Origin: Pictodentalium vernedei
Taxonomy: Eukaryota; Mollusca; Scaphopoda; Dentaliida; Dentaliidae
NCBI GenBank assembly: GCA_031216915.1
Contig: CM062290.1
Span: 383,266,718-383,330,717, forward strand
Reading direction: 5' to 3'
DNA: 64,000 bases
A program made the translations under genes and the position numbers. The notes under the pieces were generated by a model. It was not told where the DNA came from. It ran no database searches and worked only from the letters and a program-made list of their open reading frames with translations. The number at the start of each line of letters is the position of its first letter. Position 1 is the first letter of the stretch. Below are positions 18,371-29,394 of the stretch, one piece after another.

Positions 18371-20430
18371 CACACTAAAATGTATACCCTGCCCCCGGCT
18401 CCGAAAAAGGTGTGCCTGGGAAATATAAAGTTGCATTTCTTTCTTTATTCGTATGTATAATATGATCATTTTTAGCTCAACTTTGGCGAAGCTAAATTTG
18501 AGCTTATGCCATGGTCCGTCTGTCCGTCTGTCCGTCAACAATTGGATACGGCTCGGGCTAGAGGCCGTATTTATGAACCGATCTTTACGAAACTTCTTGG
18601 GTACCTTTGTTATGACCGTGGGACGAGAACGAGTGTTTTGGGGTTCGGTCTGAAATTCAAGATGGCTGCCAGCCGCCATTTTGTACCGACGATGCAGAAA
18701 TCTGTTTTTTGTACAGAACTTCCATATGAAAGCTATGATTTGAATAATTTTTTGTATGAATGTTTAGTACCATGGGATACATCACATATAATACGGGTTT
18801 TTTTTCTCGTGCGTAAATTATGCAAATTAGACTAACTTTGGTGTTTTTTGGTGTTACTTTCAGCACTGTAAGTGCAAATGCCAATACGGCTCGGGCTAGA
18901 GGCCGTATTTATGAACCGATCTTTACGAAACTCCTGGGGTACCTTTGTTATCACCGTGGGACGAGAACGAGTGTTCTGGGGTCCGGTCCGAAATTCAAGA
19001 TGGCCGATGGCAGCCATTTTGTACAAAATTTGGTGCAATCAGATTTTTGCACAGAACTTCCATATAAAGCGCTGATTTGAATAATTTTTGTGTGAATGTT
19101 TAGTACCATGGGATACATCACATATAATACGGGTTTTTTTCTCGTGCAGAAATTATGCAAATTAGATGAACTTTGATTTTTTCAGTGCTACTTACACACA
19201 GTAAGTACACATGTCAATACGGCTCGGCCTAGAGTCTGTATTTATGAACCGATCTTCACGAAAGGTCTTGGGTACCTTTGTTATCACCTTGGGACGAGAA
19301 CGAGTGTTTCTGGGTGCGATCCAAAATTCAAGATGGCAGCCAGTGGCCATTTTGTACCAATATTAGGTCTAATCAGTTTTTTGTACACAACTTCTATACG
19401 GCTCGGGCTAGAGGCCGTATTTATGAACCGATCTTTACAAAACTTCTTGGGTACCTTTGTTATCACCGTGGGATGAGAACGAGTGTTTTTGGGTGTGGTC
19501 CGAAATTCAAGATGGCCATCAGCAGCCATTTTGTACCAAAATTAGTGCAATCAGTCTTTTGTACAGAACTTCTGTATGAAAGTTCTGATTTGAATAAATT
19601 TTTGTATGAATGTTTAGAAACATGGAATACATCACATATAGTACGGGTTTTTTTCTCGTGCAGAAATTATGCAAATTAGATGAACTTTGATTTATTCAGT
19701 GCTACTTATACACTGTAAGTGCACATGTCAATATGGCTCGGGCAAGAGGCTGTATTTATGAACCGATCTTCACAAAACTTCTTGGGTACCTTTGTTATCA
19801 CCTTGGAACGAGAACGAGTGTTTCTGGGTGCGGTCCAGAATTCAAGATGGCTGCCAGTGGCCATTTTGTACGGAAATTAGGTCCAATCAGTTTTTTGTCA
19901 CAACTTCTACACAGCTCATATTTGTGAACTGATCTTCACGAAACTTCCTGGGTACCTTTGTTTTCACCTTGGGACAGGAATGAGTGTGTTTTGGGGTGCC
20001 TTTGTTATCAGTGTGCTATGAGAACAAATATTTTGGGGTTCAGTCAGACCCACTCTGGGACTCAAAGATTTCTTTTCTAGTTGAGCATCTGACTGTCACC
20101 CACTTTTACAATACTTTACCTATACATTTGTTACAGGCAACGGTCAGTATTTATGTACAGACCGTTACAATACTTTATATGTACCTTTGTTATCAGGTCA
20201 TTACCTAGATGTTTGTCATTGCTGTGTCACATACTATACATGTACATGTCTTTGTCTTGACAAGTTGAGCTACAGTGTCATTGACACTTTCATTGGTATG
20301 TAGCACCCTTTAGGGGTACTTTAAAGGTTTATGGAGAAATATTTAGAATTATTTTATTTTTGTGAGTTTTATCGAAGTTTTCCCTTCAGAAACACACTAA
20401 AAAGTGTACCCCGGTCGGGTCGTTAATTAA
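18371..20430 (+). repeat. Unclassified interspersed repeat X, copy 1 (split by element B1)
   Basis: Left part 18371-18473 and right part 20295-20430 join to match, in inverted orientation, 30551-30797. Shared marks: CACACTAAAATG start, TTGCATTTCTTTCTT, GGTATGTAGCA, TTTATCGAAGTTTTCCCT, then CACACTAAAAAGTGTACCCC and GTCGTTAATTAA. The direct repeat CACACTAAAA at both ends is notable. No coding capacity. Family unknown. Confidence 0.75.
18474..20294 (+). mobile_element. Helitron-like satellite-bearing element, family B, copy 1
   Basis: Begins AGCTCAACTTTGGCGAAGCT with a CCGTCTGTCCGTCTGTCC stretch, then about five tandem or truncated monomers of roughly 335 bp (each starting near ATACGGCTCGGGCTAGAGGC). 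It ends with the inverted copy AAGTTGAGCT and the hairpin AGTGTCATTGACACT before TTTCATT. Subterminal inverted repeats, a central tandem array and a 3' hairpin are the plan of Helentron/HINE-type non-autonomous Helitrons; the assignment is inference. Its limits are fixed by the empty site in the other copy of repeat X near 30687 (AATTTTTGGTATG there, against TTTTT-element-GGTATG here). No protein is encoded. Confidence 0.7.
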
Positions 20431-20437
20431 CTGGCCA

Positions 20438-21587
20438 GGAATGGAATGGTTTAACGTGCCGAAGGCGCGCAGGGACGGTATGGGGAACAAGCCCCTTTCG
20501 ACCCTCATTGACTGTAAATGACTAATTTCCACATGTCTACTCGTGTTGAAGGAGGAACAGGTTCAGGTACTCGGCAGGTGTCACCGGTTGCGGCGTGATA
20601 GTTTCTTTGACTGATGTCGGTTGAACCCTCGGGTGAGGACCAGTGTGAGATGTGCAGTCGGTCTGGATTTTCGGGCAAGTATAGTCTACCACTTCGGAGA
20701 TGATTTTAAGTGATGGCCATCACTGGCAAGTATAATCTGCCTCAGGCTGTCTCTGTTTGATAGGATGTCTTTGAAGGAAACAACAACGATCCCTTTCGGG
20801 GACCACCAAGAAGAAGACCCGAACTTTCCTGGTTCGGGGGCAGGCCTGCATTGTAATCCTATTGGGTTGGGACAAAAAGATGCGCATTGCGCTTACAAAA
20901 AGGGGCAGAGGCGGGACGCAGGACCAACGCTCGCCTCCCTTAAAGTGGTCGACCACTTTTAGGGAGGGAGCGGAGGATGTTCAGGAACCGGTTAGACTGT
21001 CTGTAGCGGTTATTGGGGTGCTGGTCAAAAGCATCTTCTGTGTACCTGCTTAAAAGAAGAAGGCAGAATTAGTTCTCAATAGAATACGAGTGAAAAGTAG
21101 CACATTATGTTTTAATTATGATCACAGTTAAGCTGCTGATCAGCCTGTTAGATCACCTTCATAGGGTGATAGTGAGTTTGTAGCGGGAGGGTAACATGTT
21201 TAGACACTAAACCACACCCGAGGGTGTTTCTGTTATGCCCTTCGCTGGTTTCGACCATATTCAGATTAAATGAGTTTATTTAGGGTCGCGAGTTTGGGCA
21301 GGGTAGTTTGGTTCCGCGCATTGTAGCATGCCTGGAGCAGGACATGTCGTACTGTGGGTTCGCAGTAGGTTTGCTTGACAGTGGCTTGGCCTACCTACCC
21401 TTTCCCTGTGTAGATTTGCTGAGATTGTGGGGGCAGGGTAGTTTGGTTCCGCGCACTGTAGCATGCCTGGAGCAGGACATGTCGTAATGTGGGGTCGCAG
21501 TAGATTTACTGACAATGGCTTGGCCTACCTACCCTTCCCCTTTGTTTCCCGTGTTGTTTATGCGCACTGACTGTTTTTCGATCAGTC
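20438..21587 (-). other. LINE 3' UTR
   Basis: Non-coding sequence after the ORF2 stop. It holds an interrupted hairpin TAAAGTGGTCGACCACTTTTA near 20942-20962 and a 136-bp tandem duplication (21283-21540). The terminal 60-80 bp (GCGCGCAGGGACGG, ACAAGCCCCTTTC on the plus strand) reappears at 29893-29950 next to another element. Confidence 0.6.
21283..21540 (-). repeat. Tandem duplication in the LINE 3' UTR
   Basis: Two adjacent copies of a unit of about 136 bp, both starting GGGCAGGGTAGTTTGGTTCC and ending GGCTTGGCCTACCTACCC; they differ at a few bases. Duplicated 3' UTR blocks are seen in several Jockey and CR1 elements. Confidence 0.85.
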
Positions 21588-23655
21588 TTAGTTTTGATTG
21601 CAATTTTTGGGTTTTTGTCGGCTTTCGCAAATGGTTCCAAGTTCGAAGATTAGTTCGCTGTCGGCTAACCGGTCATGATTTTTCGCGGCCAGGGTGGCTA
21701 GGCGGTCTTTAATGGTGGGGATATCGGCCCTGTCGTGGAATGTTGTGATGGGTGTGTCCCATGGGGCGCGGAGGGCAACTCTAAGCGCGTGATTTTGGAC
21801 CCTCTGGAGTTTACCCATATTAGTTTGGTTGAAATGAGTTAGTATGATTGCACCGTATTCGAGTACTGGGCGCACAAAGGATTTGTATAGTTTGAGTAGG
21901 GTGGACTGGTTGGCCCCCCGTGAAGTTCCCTTAAGCATTTTCAGTAAGTTAATTCGTTTGGTAGCTTTTTTCGCCATGTCGTCGGTATGTTTGTTGAAGG
22001 ACAGTTTTTGATCAATGGTGATGCCCAGGAATTTCGCTTCTTTGCATTCCGGGAGGGTGTTATCCATAAGTTTTAGGTCAAAATCACGTTTATTTTTCTT
22101 GCGAGTAAAGGTGATTCGTTGAGTTTTGTTGGCGTTTAGCTTAATTCTCCATTTGGCACACCATTGTTCTAGGTCATTGAGAGCGCGTTGCAGGGGTTTT
22201 TGGAGCAGATTGGCCGTATTGTTAGAGTCCCAGAGGCCCTTATCATCCGCGAATTGGGGGACTTGAACACGATCCTCAGAGAAGTTAAGGTCATTTACGT
22301 AGAAGATGTAAAGGAGGGGGCTTAGGACGGATCCTTGGGGGTGCCTGTTTCAAGGGGGACACTGTCAGACATTTCATTGTTCACTCTGACTTTAATTTCG
22401 CGATCATTTAAGAAAGAGGATAGTAATCTGAGCAATTTCTTGGGGAGTCTCATTTTTGGTAATTTGTAGCGCATTCCATTGTGCCAAACGGAGTCAAATG
22501 CTTTTTCGACGTCTAACAGGACTGTCGCGCCTATTTGCTGATTGTTGATAGCAGTTTTCATTTGGGTGACTAGTCGGTGGATATGTTCGATGCCTTCTTT
22601 ACGGTTTCTATAGGCTCTTTGCCATTTATTGAAAAAATCGTTGTATTCAAGGTGCCCCCTGAACCGATTGGTAAGGATTCGTTCGAATGTCTTACCAGTG
22701 CAGCTGAGTAGGCTGATTGGCGGTAGCTGGCTGGCTGGATCGGAGGGGTCCTTGTCCGGTTTTGGTATCATGACACCAATGGCTTTTTTCCAACATTTGG
22801 GAAAGTAGCCATGGGTGAGACATGTGTTGAACAGTTTGTTTAGTTTTTCAATTAGGGAGAATGGGCTTTGTTTTAGAATTTTGTAGCTTACTTCGTCTTC
22901 GCCGGGTGAGGAGGAATTTTTGCATTTTTTTATGACGTTGATGATTTCCTCATTAGTGATGGGGGTAACGAGGTCATCGTCATCCCCGTCTTCTGGCTCG
23001 TTATCGAATTTGGGGCCACGGAAGGTATCAGGGTGTTCATTGATGTAGTCATCAATGGCGTTTATGGCGGCGTCATCGTTGCCCGCGCCTTGGTGCGGGC
23101 GATGCGTTTTTCTTAGGAGGTCGGCAAAGGTGTCGGCCTTTTCTTTGTCGGTGCTCGTGAAGGAACCGTCTTCCTTCTTAAGAGGTTTGCCTGCGGCTTT
23201 GCGGCTTTTGTTTTTTTTGCCCAGTTAGGGTTTTGAAGAAGTCCCAGAATTTTTTGGCATCCTGGACTCCGTTTAGATCGGCTGTTGTCTTTTCCCAGTT
23301 TGCTTGTTTTTCAGCTTGGAAGGCTTTCTTGACCTCCCCATGAAGGCGGTTGTATGTTTTTTTGAGGTCAGCTTTCTTACCGGGGTCAGTTTCGGTTTTA
23401 AGAGCGCGAAGAGCTTTCCGTTTAGTTTTGATTAGTGAGAGTGTGTCGCCCGAGATAGTATTTCTCCAGGGGCGTACTTCTTCTTTTGGGCATATTTCGT
23501 TTAGGGTTGAGTTAATGATTTTCTCTATGCCCTCGCATTGGGTTTCGAGTTCCGCTGCATTGGATGGTGGGGGGGGGGGGGGGTGTTTGTGAGTTTGACA
23601 TCTATGATGTCACGATAGAAGTTCCAATTAATTTTTCTAAAATTTCTGCGGAGAG
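21588..23655 (-). CDS. LINE ORF2, reverse transcriptase part (frameshifted)
   Basis: Linker and RT of ORF2. In order: FRKINWNFYRD, a lysine-rich linker (KKAFQAEKQANWEK, AKKFWDFFKTLTG), NSSSPGEDEVSYKIL, IGVMIPKPDKDP, LDVEKAFDSVWH, GTPKDPS where families have GTPQGS, the catalytic FADD near 22227, and the thumb segment KEAKFLGITIDQKLSFNKH to the stop at 21588. Frame breaks lie at a G5 run (22337-22341), a T8 run (23211-23218) and a G15 run (23569-23583), plus strand. Between them the frame is open and well conserved. It performs target-primed reverse transcription of the LINE RNA. Confidence 0.85.
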
Positions 23656-24339
23656 TGGGGGGTACCTGAGTGGGCCATTTCCTAGCAGCAGTGAGGCGTG
23701 GACCGGGAGGTGATCGCCACCTAAGTCGTCATCGCCGACCCAGTGGTCATCTATGTGATTTATCAGAGAGTCACTGGCGATAATTAGATCGAGGATCTCG
23801 GATGAGAATAATGGGTTATTACTGATATAAGTTGCAGAGCTGTCGTTCATAACTACATGAAGGTTATGCTTTTTAGTGATTTCAAGGAGGGCTTCACCGT
23901 TAGGGGTGGTTTTGTTACAGCCAAAGTACAAGTGTTTGGCATTGAAGTCGCCGAGGAAAATGCAGTGTTTGTATTTCCTCGTAAAGAATTCAAAGACAGT
24001 GTCAGAAACAATTCTGCTTGGGTCGTTATAATAACAAACAATCGCGATGTTTTTGTTGTCGACAGTGATTTCAGTTGCAATCACCTCTGCATCGAGGTGA
24101 TTAGTTTTTATGGTTTTGGTTTTGATGTTCTGCTTTATTAGAAGAGCGACGCCGCCACCTGTGGTGGTTAGTCGGTCTCTTCTAATAGTGCTGAACCCAC
24201 TTATTGAGAAATTTCTGCTGGGTTGAAGCCAACTGTAGCAGATGCAGACAATGTCTGTGCCTTCGAAGTATCGGCTCATTTGAAGTTTTTTATTGCTAAC
24301 GCTTCTAGCGTTCCACACGGCTATTTGTAACTTATTCAT
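23602..24339 (-). CDS. LINE ORF2, AP endonuclease domain
   Basis: 245 codons. Start MNKLQIAVWNARSVSNKK, then CICYSWLQP (usual E-T-W position altered to YSW), RRDRLTTTGGGVALLIK, IVCYYNDPS, IFLGDFNAKHLYFGC, LDLIIASDSL and GGDHLPVHASL. GDFNAKH and GDHLP are the metal/catalytic motifs of the exonuclease-endonuclease-phosphatase fold that nicks the LINE target. The usual catalytic Glu after C..E.WL is not seen here (YSWL), which may mean an inactive copy. The frame leaves register with the RT part at a G6 run (23657-23662). Confidence 0.85.
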   Translation of the reverse strand: MNKLQIAVWNARSVSNKKLQMSRYFEGTDIVCICYSWLQPSRNFSISGFSTIRRDRLTTTGGGVALLIKQNIKTKTIKTNHLDAEVIATEITVDNKNIAIVCYYNDPSRIVSDTVFEFFTRKYKHCIFLGDFNAKHLYFGCNKTTPNGEALLEITKKHNLHVVMNDSSATYISNNPLFSSEILDLIIASDSLINHIDDHWVGDDDLGGDHLPVHASLLLGNGPLRYPPLSAEILEKLIGTSIVTS

Positions 24340-24389
24340 AGGGGGGGTGACATTTAGTCGCGGTGTTTGGATAGAGATAAGCGGTGGCT

Positions 24390-27300
24390 TTAGTTAATTT
24401 TGATGGCGGCCTTGACTATTGATTCAGAGATCTGGGTCTTGAAAAGCCGAGAAGCGGATCGGCTGACATCTCGACAGATGTCACCTAAGTTGGTGTTTAT
24501 ATGCTTCTCCAATACTGAGTGAAGCGCACCTGCGATAAGGGAGCACACAACGTGGGGGGGGGGATGAGGCATTGTCAGGCTTGGTTAGGTTTAGGTTTTT
24601 GAGTTCTATATTTGTTTTTACCTTCTTGTAATGGGGACACCCGCGGTAGTTGCTAGGGTGGTCCCCTTTACAATTGGGGCAGGAGGGGGACTCTAATCTG
24701 CATGATTTGGTGAGGTGATTACCTCCACACATCAGCTGATCAATATTGTTTACTACTACCTTATTCCAGGGTTTTTCCATGAGAGATGGGATACCGGGTG
24801 AGGTATTCAGATCTGAGGCTTGCTCAGACCCTGGTCTAGGGGCGGAGGCAGAGGTATTAGAGGGGGAGGAGGGGCAATTCCTCACTTTTTTTGTCTGTCT
24901 ATCGACAGTGTGAATGAACCCCTCCTCATCCACTAACTCCTGTGTTTCCCCCTCAGGATCTAAACTTAATTTCTTTCTTTTGTTTGGCGTTTTGGTGGAT
25001 GTAGTGGTGCTAACCCAGTCCTCTAGTGATTTGACCTGACTGTAACCCAGACCTTTCTGGGAGGCCAACATTTCGATGATATCTTTGTCAGGGCAGAAAG
25101 CCTTGCAATTCAGTGGATCGACGGGGTCCTGCAAACCTAACTCGTCTCTACTTTCTGACGGCTGAGCACCCAGTTCGCCCCTTGCAGTCACCTCCCGGGT
25201 AACTTTGACCCCTCCCGCTACTTCAGCGTACGTTTTTTGCCCCCTAGTCTCTTCGGTGTCTAACACTATTTCACTAGCAAGTGTAGTTACGTTTTGATTT
25301 TCAGGGACCTTGTGGACCTCCGCCACTACCTGAATCTCCCTGACAGGTGAAACAGGTGTTGATGGAGTGAAACTCCCCCTAATCAAATCCCTAATGAAAG
25401 CCTCTTTTTCCTCGAGTTTAGCGTCCTTTTCTTCAATTTTTTAGCTCACCTGAGCGAAGCTCAAGGGGAGCTTTACTAATCACTTTCTGTCCGGCGTCCG
25501 TCGTCCGGCGTCCGTCGTCCGGCGTCGTCCGTCCGGCGTTAACTTTACATTATCGACTTCTCCTCCTAAACCACTAGCCCCATTTTATTCAAATGTTGGC
25601 TAAATGTTTATTTCCTAATGCCAATTCAGATTTGTTCAAATGAAGTTGCCCCTCCTCCTGGGTGGTGCCACGCCCCCAAGGGGCACCAAAATCTTTGTAA
25701 ATCTTCTTCTCATGAACCAGCAGTAGCAGAGACTTGATATGTGGTGTGCAGCTTCCTTTTGAGGTATAGACTCAGATTTGTTCAAGAGAAGTTTGTGGGG
25801 CTATACTTGGCGTCGTTATGGGAGGGGCAAAATTTTTTTCCCCGCCCAAAATTTCCATTTTCCAAACCGAGAGGCTGATTTGAACCAAATTTTATGTGAG
25901 GGCTTATTGGGTCATGAGTACTTGATTTATGCAAAAAAAAAATTCCCGCAGCCCCGTGGAAACCGCAGGAGCTAAAAATAGAAAAAATTTAAAACGCCCA
26001 TATCTCCAAAACTGCACGGCATTGAGAATTTTTATTTGGTGTGCAGCTTCCTTAGGACCAACAGAAAGGATTGGTAAAAAAAAATTGCCATCGGTTTTAT
26101 CATAGGGTACAGTTTCGGGACTTTGAAAAAGTGCTGAGTCAGCACTTTTTAACACTGTAGGCAATGGGAAAAACATTAAAAAATCTTCTTCTCCAGATCC
26201 AGCAGGCAGAATCTTTTGATATTTGGTATGCAACATTGTAGGGTGGAACTGATTCAAATTTGTTCAAATCGGCTCCCTAGATTCATATTTGGGCTCACTA
26301 TAGGAGCTCGAATTCGAACTTGGTGCATTTCAGGCAAATTTCTTCAAAAATCTTCTTCTCCAGATCCAGCAGACAGAATCTTTTGATATTTGGTATGCAA
26401 CGTTGCGGGGTAGATCTGATTCAAGTTTGTTCAAATCGGCCCCCTGGATTCATATTTGGGCTTACTATAGAAGCCCGAATTCGAACTTAGTGCATTTCAG
26501 GCAAATTTCTTAAAACATCTTCTTCTCCAGATCCAGCAGGCAGAATCTTTTCATATTTGGTAAGCTACATTGTGGGGTGGATCTGATTCAAGTTTGTTCA
26601 AATCGGCTCCCTGGGTTAATATTTGGGCTCAGTATAGGAGCCCGATTTCGAACTTAGTGCATTTCAGGCAAATTTCTTAAAAAATCTTCTTCTCCAGATC
26701 CAGCAGGTAGAATCTTTTGATATTTGGTATGCAGCATTGTAGGGTGGATCTGATTCAAGTTTGTTCAAATCGGCTCCCTGGGTTAATATTTGGGCTCAGT
26801 ATAGGAGCCCGATTTCGAACTTAGTGCATTTCAGGCAAATTTCTTAAAAAATCTTCTTCTCCAGATCCAGCAGGCAGAATCGTTTGATATTTGGTATGCA
26901 ACATTGTAGGGTGGATCTGATTCAAGTTTGTTCAAATCGGCACCCTGGGTTCATATTTGGGCTCAGTATAGGAGCCCAAATTTGAACTTAGTGCATTTCA
27001 AGCAAATTTATTAAAAAATCTTCTTCTCCAGATCCAGCAGGCAGAATCTTTTGATATTTGGTATGCAACATTGTGGGATGGATCTGATTCAAGTTTGTTC
27101 AAATCGGCTTCCTAGATTCATATTTGGGCTCACTATAGAAGCTCGAATTCGAACTTAGTGCATTTCAGGCAAATTTCTTAAAAAATTTTCTTCTCCAGAT
27201 CCAGCAGGCAGAATCTTTTGATATTTGGTATGCAACATTGTGGGATGGATCTGATGCAAATTTGTTCAAATCGGCTCCCTAGATTCATATTTGGGCTTAC

Positions 27301-29048
27301 TATAGAAGCTCGAATTCGAACTTAGTGCATTTCAGGCAAATTTCTTAAAAAATCATCTTCTCCAGATCCAGCAGGCAGAATCTTTTGATATTTGGTATGC
27401 AACATTGTGGGGTGGATCTGATTCAAGTTTGTTCAAATTGGCCCCCTGGATTCATATTTGGGCTCACTATAGAAGCTCGAATTCAAACTTAGTGCATTTC
27501 GGGCAAATTTCTTCAAAAATCTTCTTCTCCAGATCCAGCAGGCAGAATCTTTTGATATTTGGTATGCCACATTGCGGGGTGGATCTGATTCAAGTTTGTT
27601 CGAATCGGCCCCCTGGATTCATATTTGGGCTTAATATAGAAGCCCGAATTCGCACTTAGTGCATTTCGGGCAAATTTATTAAAAAATCTTCTTCTCCAGA
27701 TCCAGCAGGCAGAATCTTTTGATATTTGGTATGCAACATTGTGGGGTGGATCTGATTCAAGTTTGTTCAAATCGGCCCCCTGAGTTTATATTTGGGCTCC
27801 GTATAGGAGCCCAAATTTTAACTTAGTGCATTTCAGGCATATTTCTTAAAAAATCTTCTTCTCCAGATCCAGCAGGCAGAATCTTTTGATATTTGGTATG
27901 CAACATTGTGGGGTGGATCTGATTCAAGTTTGTTCAAATCGGCCCCCTGGGTTTATATTTAGGCTCAGTATAGGAGCCCAAATTTGAACTTAGTGCATTT
28001 CAGGCAAATTTCTTTGAAAATCTTCTTCTCAAGATCCAGCAGGCAGAATCTTCTGATATTGGTAATGCACCATGCTTAGGGGGGTGAGATTCAAGTTTGT
28101 TCAAGCCAAGTCCCTGGGTTCATATTTGGGCTCACTGTGGTAGCCCGAATTATAACTTAGTTCAAAATGAGGAATTTTCTATAAAAATCTTCTTCAGATC
28201 CAGCAGTCGGAATGTTTTGATATTTGGTATGCAGCATCCTTAGGGGATGAGATTCAAGTTTGTTCAAGCCATGTCCCTAGGTCTATATTTGGACTCACTG
28301 TGGGAGCTCGAATTGTAACTTAGTTCAAAATGAGGACTTTTCTTTAAAAATCTTCTTCTTCAGCCATGTCCCTAGGTCCATATTAGGACTCACTGTGGGA
28401 GCTCGAATTGTAACATAGTTCAAAATGAGGACTTTTCTTTAAAAATCTTCTTCTTCAGATCCAGCAATCGGAACGTTTTGATATTTGGTGTGCAGCATCC
28501 TTAGGGGGTGAGATTCAAGTTTGTTAAAGCCAAGTCCCTGGGTTCAAATATGGGCTTCCTGTGGGAGCCTGAATTATAACTTAGTTCAATATAAGGAATA
28601 TTCTTTAAAAATCTTTTTTTTTTAGATCCACTGGTCAGAATCTTTGGATATTTGGTATAAGCTTTTCTTAGGAGGAGCAGATGCAACTTGTTGAAATGAA
28701 TTCTCTGGGTTGATATAAATTTAGGCTACCATGTCAGGTGAGCGCCCTCAGGCCTCTTGGGGCCTCTTGTTTAGTGGGGTGAACTATCTGTTCCCTAAGT
28801 CCTCTCAGTTCTTCCATGAACTGGGCAGGAGAGTACCCCTCACAATCTGACTTGGTATGGTTTGTCATATCGTCACCCCCCACATTGGAGTTATTAACAG
28901 TAAATATGTTAGGACTTACCTTGCTCCCTTGGGATGAAACCCTCCTTGCAATATTCTCTTTATCCCTCCTGTCCTGCTTCCTTCTTTTATTCTCCTCCCT
29001 CCTCTTTTCCTGGGTATTTAAAGAAGACTTTTTCATAAAAGATGCCAT
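24390..29048 (-). CDS. LINE ORF1, nucleic-acid-binding protein, split by a 3.3-kb insertion
   Basis: The N-terminal 90 or so codons lie at 28771-29048 (MASFMKKSSLNTQEKRREEN, later PAQFMEELRGLREQI, then VHPTK). The rest resumes at 25440 with KIEEKDAKLEEKEAFIRDL, a coiled-coil-like stretch, and runs to 24390. Zinc knuckles: a first one lacking its first Cys (DQLMCGGNHLTKSC) and a complete second (CPNCKGDHPSNYRGC). The C terminus (VCSLIAGALHSVLEKHI) is out of register, the shift falling in a G10 run at 24554-24563. A 50-bp gap separates ORF1 from ORF2. The product would bind LINE RNA. Confidence 0.8.
25441..28770 (+). mobile_element. Helitron-like satellite-bearing element, family A, copy 1 (in LINE ORF1)
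   Basis: Starts TTAGCTCACCTGAGCGAAGC, followed by GTCCGTCGTCCGGCGTCCG repeats, a unique head to about 26160, and a tandem array of roughly 15 monomers near 167 bp. It ends with the inverted copy TCAGGTGAGCG, the palindromic AGGCCTCTTGGGGCCT and CTTGTT. The LINE ORF1 frame reads from VHPTK on one side to KIEEK on the other, so the insertion point lies within the T-run TTTTAG. Subterminal inverted repeats, central satellite and terminal hairpin fit the Helentron/HINE plan; insertion between Ts also fits. No transposase or helicase is present. Confidence 0.7.
26160..28735 (+). repeat. 167-bp tandem satellite inside element A1
   Basis: Monomers begin AAAATCTTCTTCTCCAGATC at about 26180, 26347, 26514, 26681, 26848, 27015 and so on. 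They share TTTTGATATTTGGTATGCA, GATTCAAGTTTGTTCAAAT and TTCATATTTGGGCTC. The first ten or eleven are very alike; those after 28020 diverge and one near 28350 is short. Higher similarity in the middle suggests recent expansion by unequal exchange. Confidence 0.9.
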
Positions 29049-29154
29049 TCTGTTTTCTATTTTATTCTCCTTTGAACGATTTGAACAGTCGTGTAGTAAG
29101 CCGTATATATCAACTGCGTACAGTAACTATGCACAAGTGGTAATTAACTGGCCA

Positions 29155-29394
29155 CAGTTTATCTGATGTTTATATACTATAATCTGATCATACCTTCATG
29201 GAAACAATGGAAGTGTTGTAGGAGTGCATTCACAGTTAACTTAATTGAATTGTTTTCATCTTTTGAAATTTGTATCTTTTGATGTTAACAATTTCTAACG
29301 GTAGTAAGAACACAAACTTTCGGCGATTTTGCTCTAAAACAACTTGGTACGAGTGTCTAAAGTATATAACCGTCATCCAAAAAATGGACACAAT
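29155..29394. other. No recognisable feature
   Basis: AT-rich flank right of the LINE target duplication. Confidence 0.4.

Larger units (their letters stand above)
20438..29140 (-). mobile_element. Jockey-type LINE, apparently full length, split by element A1
   Basis: A minus-strand non-LTR retrotransposon: 5' UTR (29049-29140), ORF1 (29048 down to 24390, interrupted by 25441-28770), ORF2 endonuclease-RT (24339 down to 21588), and a 3' UTR of about 1.15 kb ending in CCATTCCATTCC. The 14-bp direct repeat TAATTAACTGGCCA lies at 20424-20437 and 29141-29154, directly outside the two ends, as a target-site duplication. Endonuclease and RT motifs and the CCHC-bearing ORF1 place it in the Jockey/CR1 group. 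Apparent frame breaks exist but each falls in a mononucleotide run. Confidence 0.85.

Noticed and set aside
21515-21712. Plus-strand ORF over the LINE end
   Set aside because: Antisense to the LINE RT C terminus and 3' UTR; no motif of its own.
26160-28735. CRISPR-like array
   Set aside because: The repeating unit is about 167 bp with no unique spacers, in a eukaryotic context; it is a satellite inside a mobile element.
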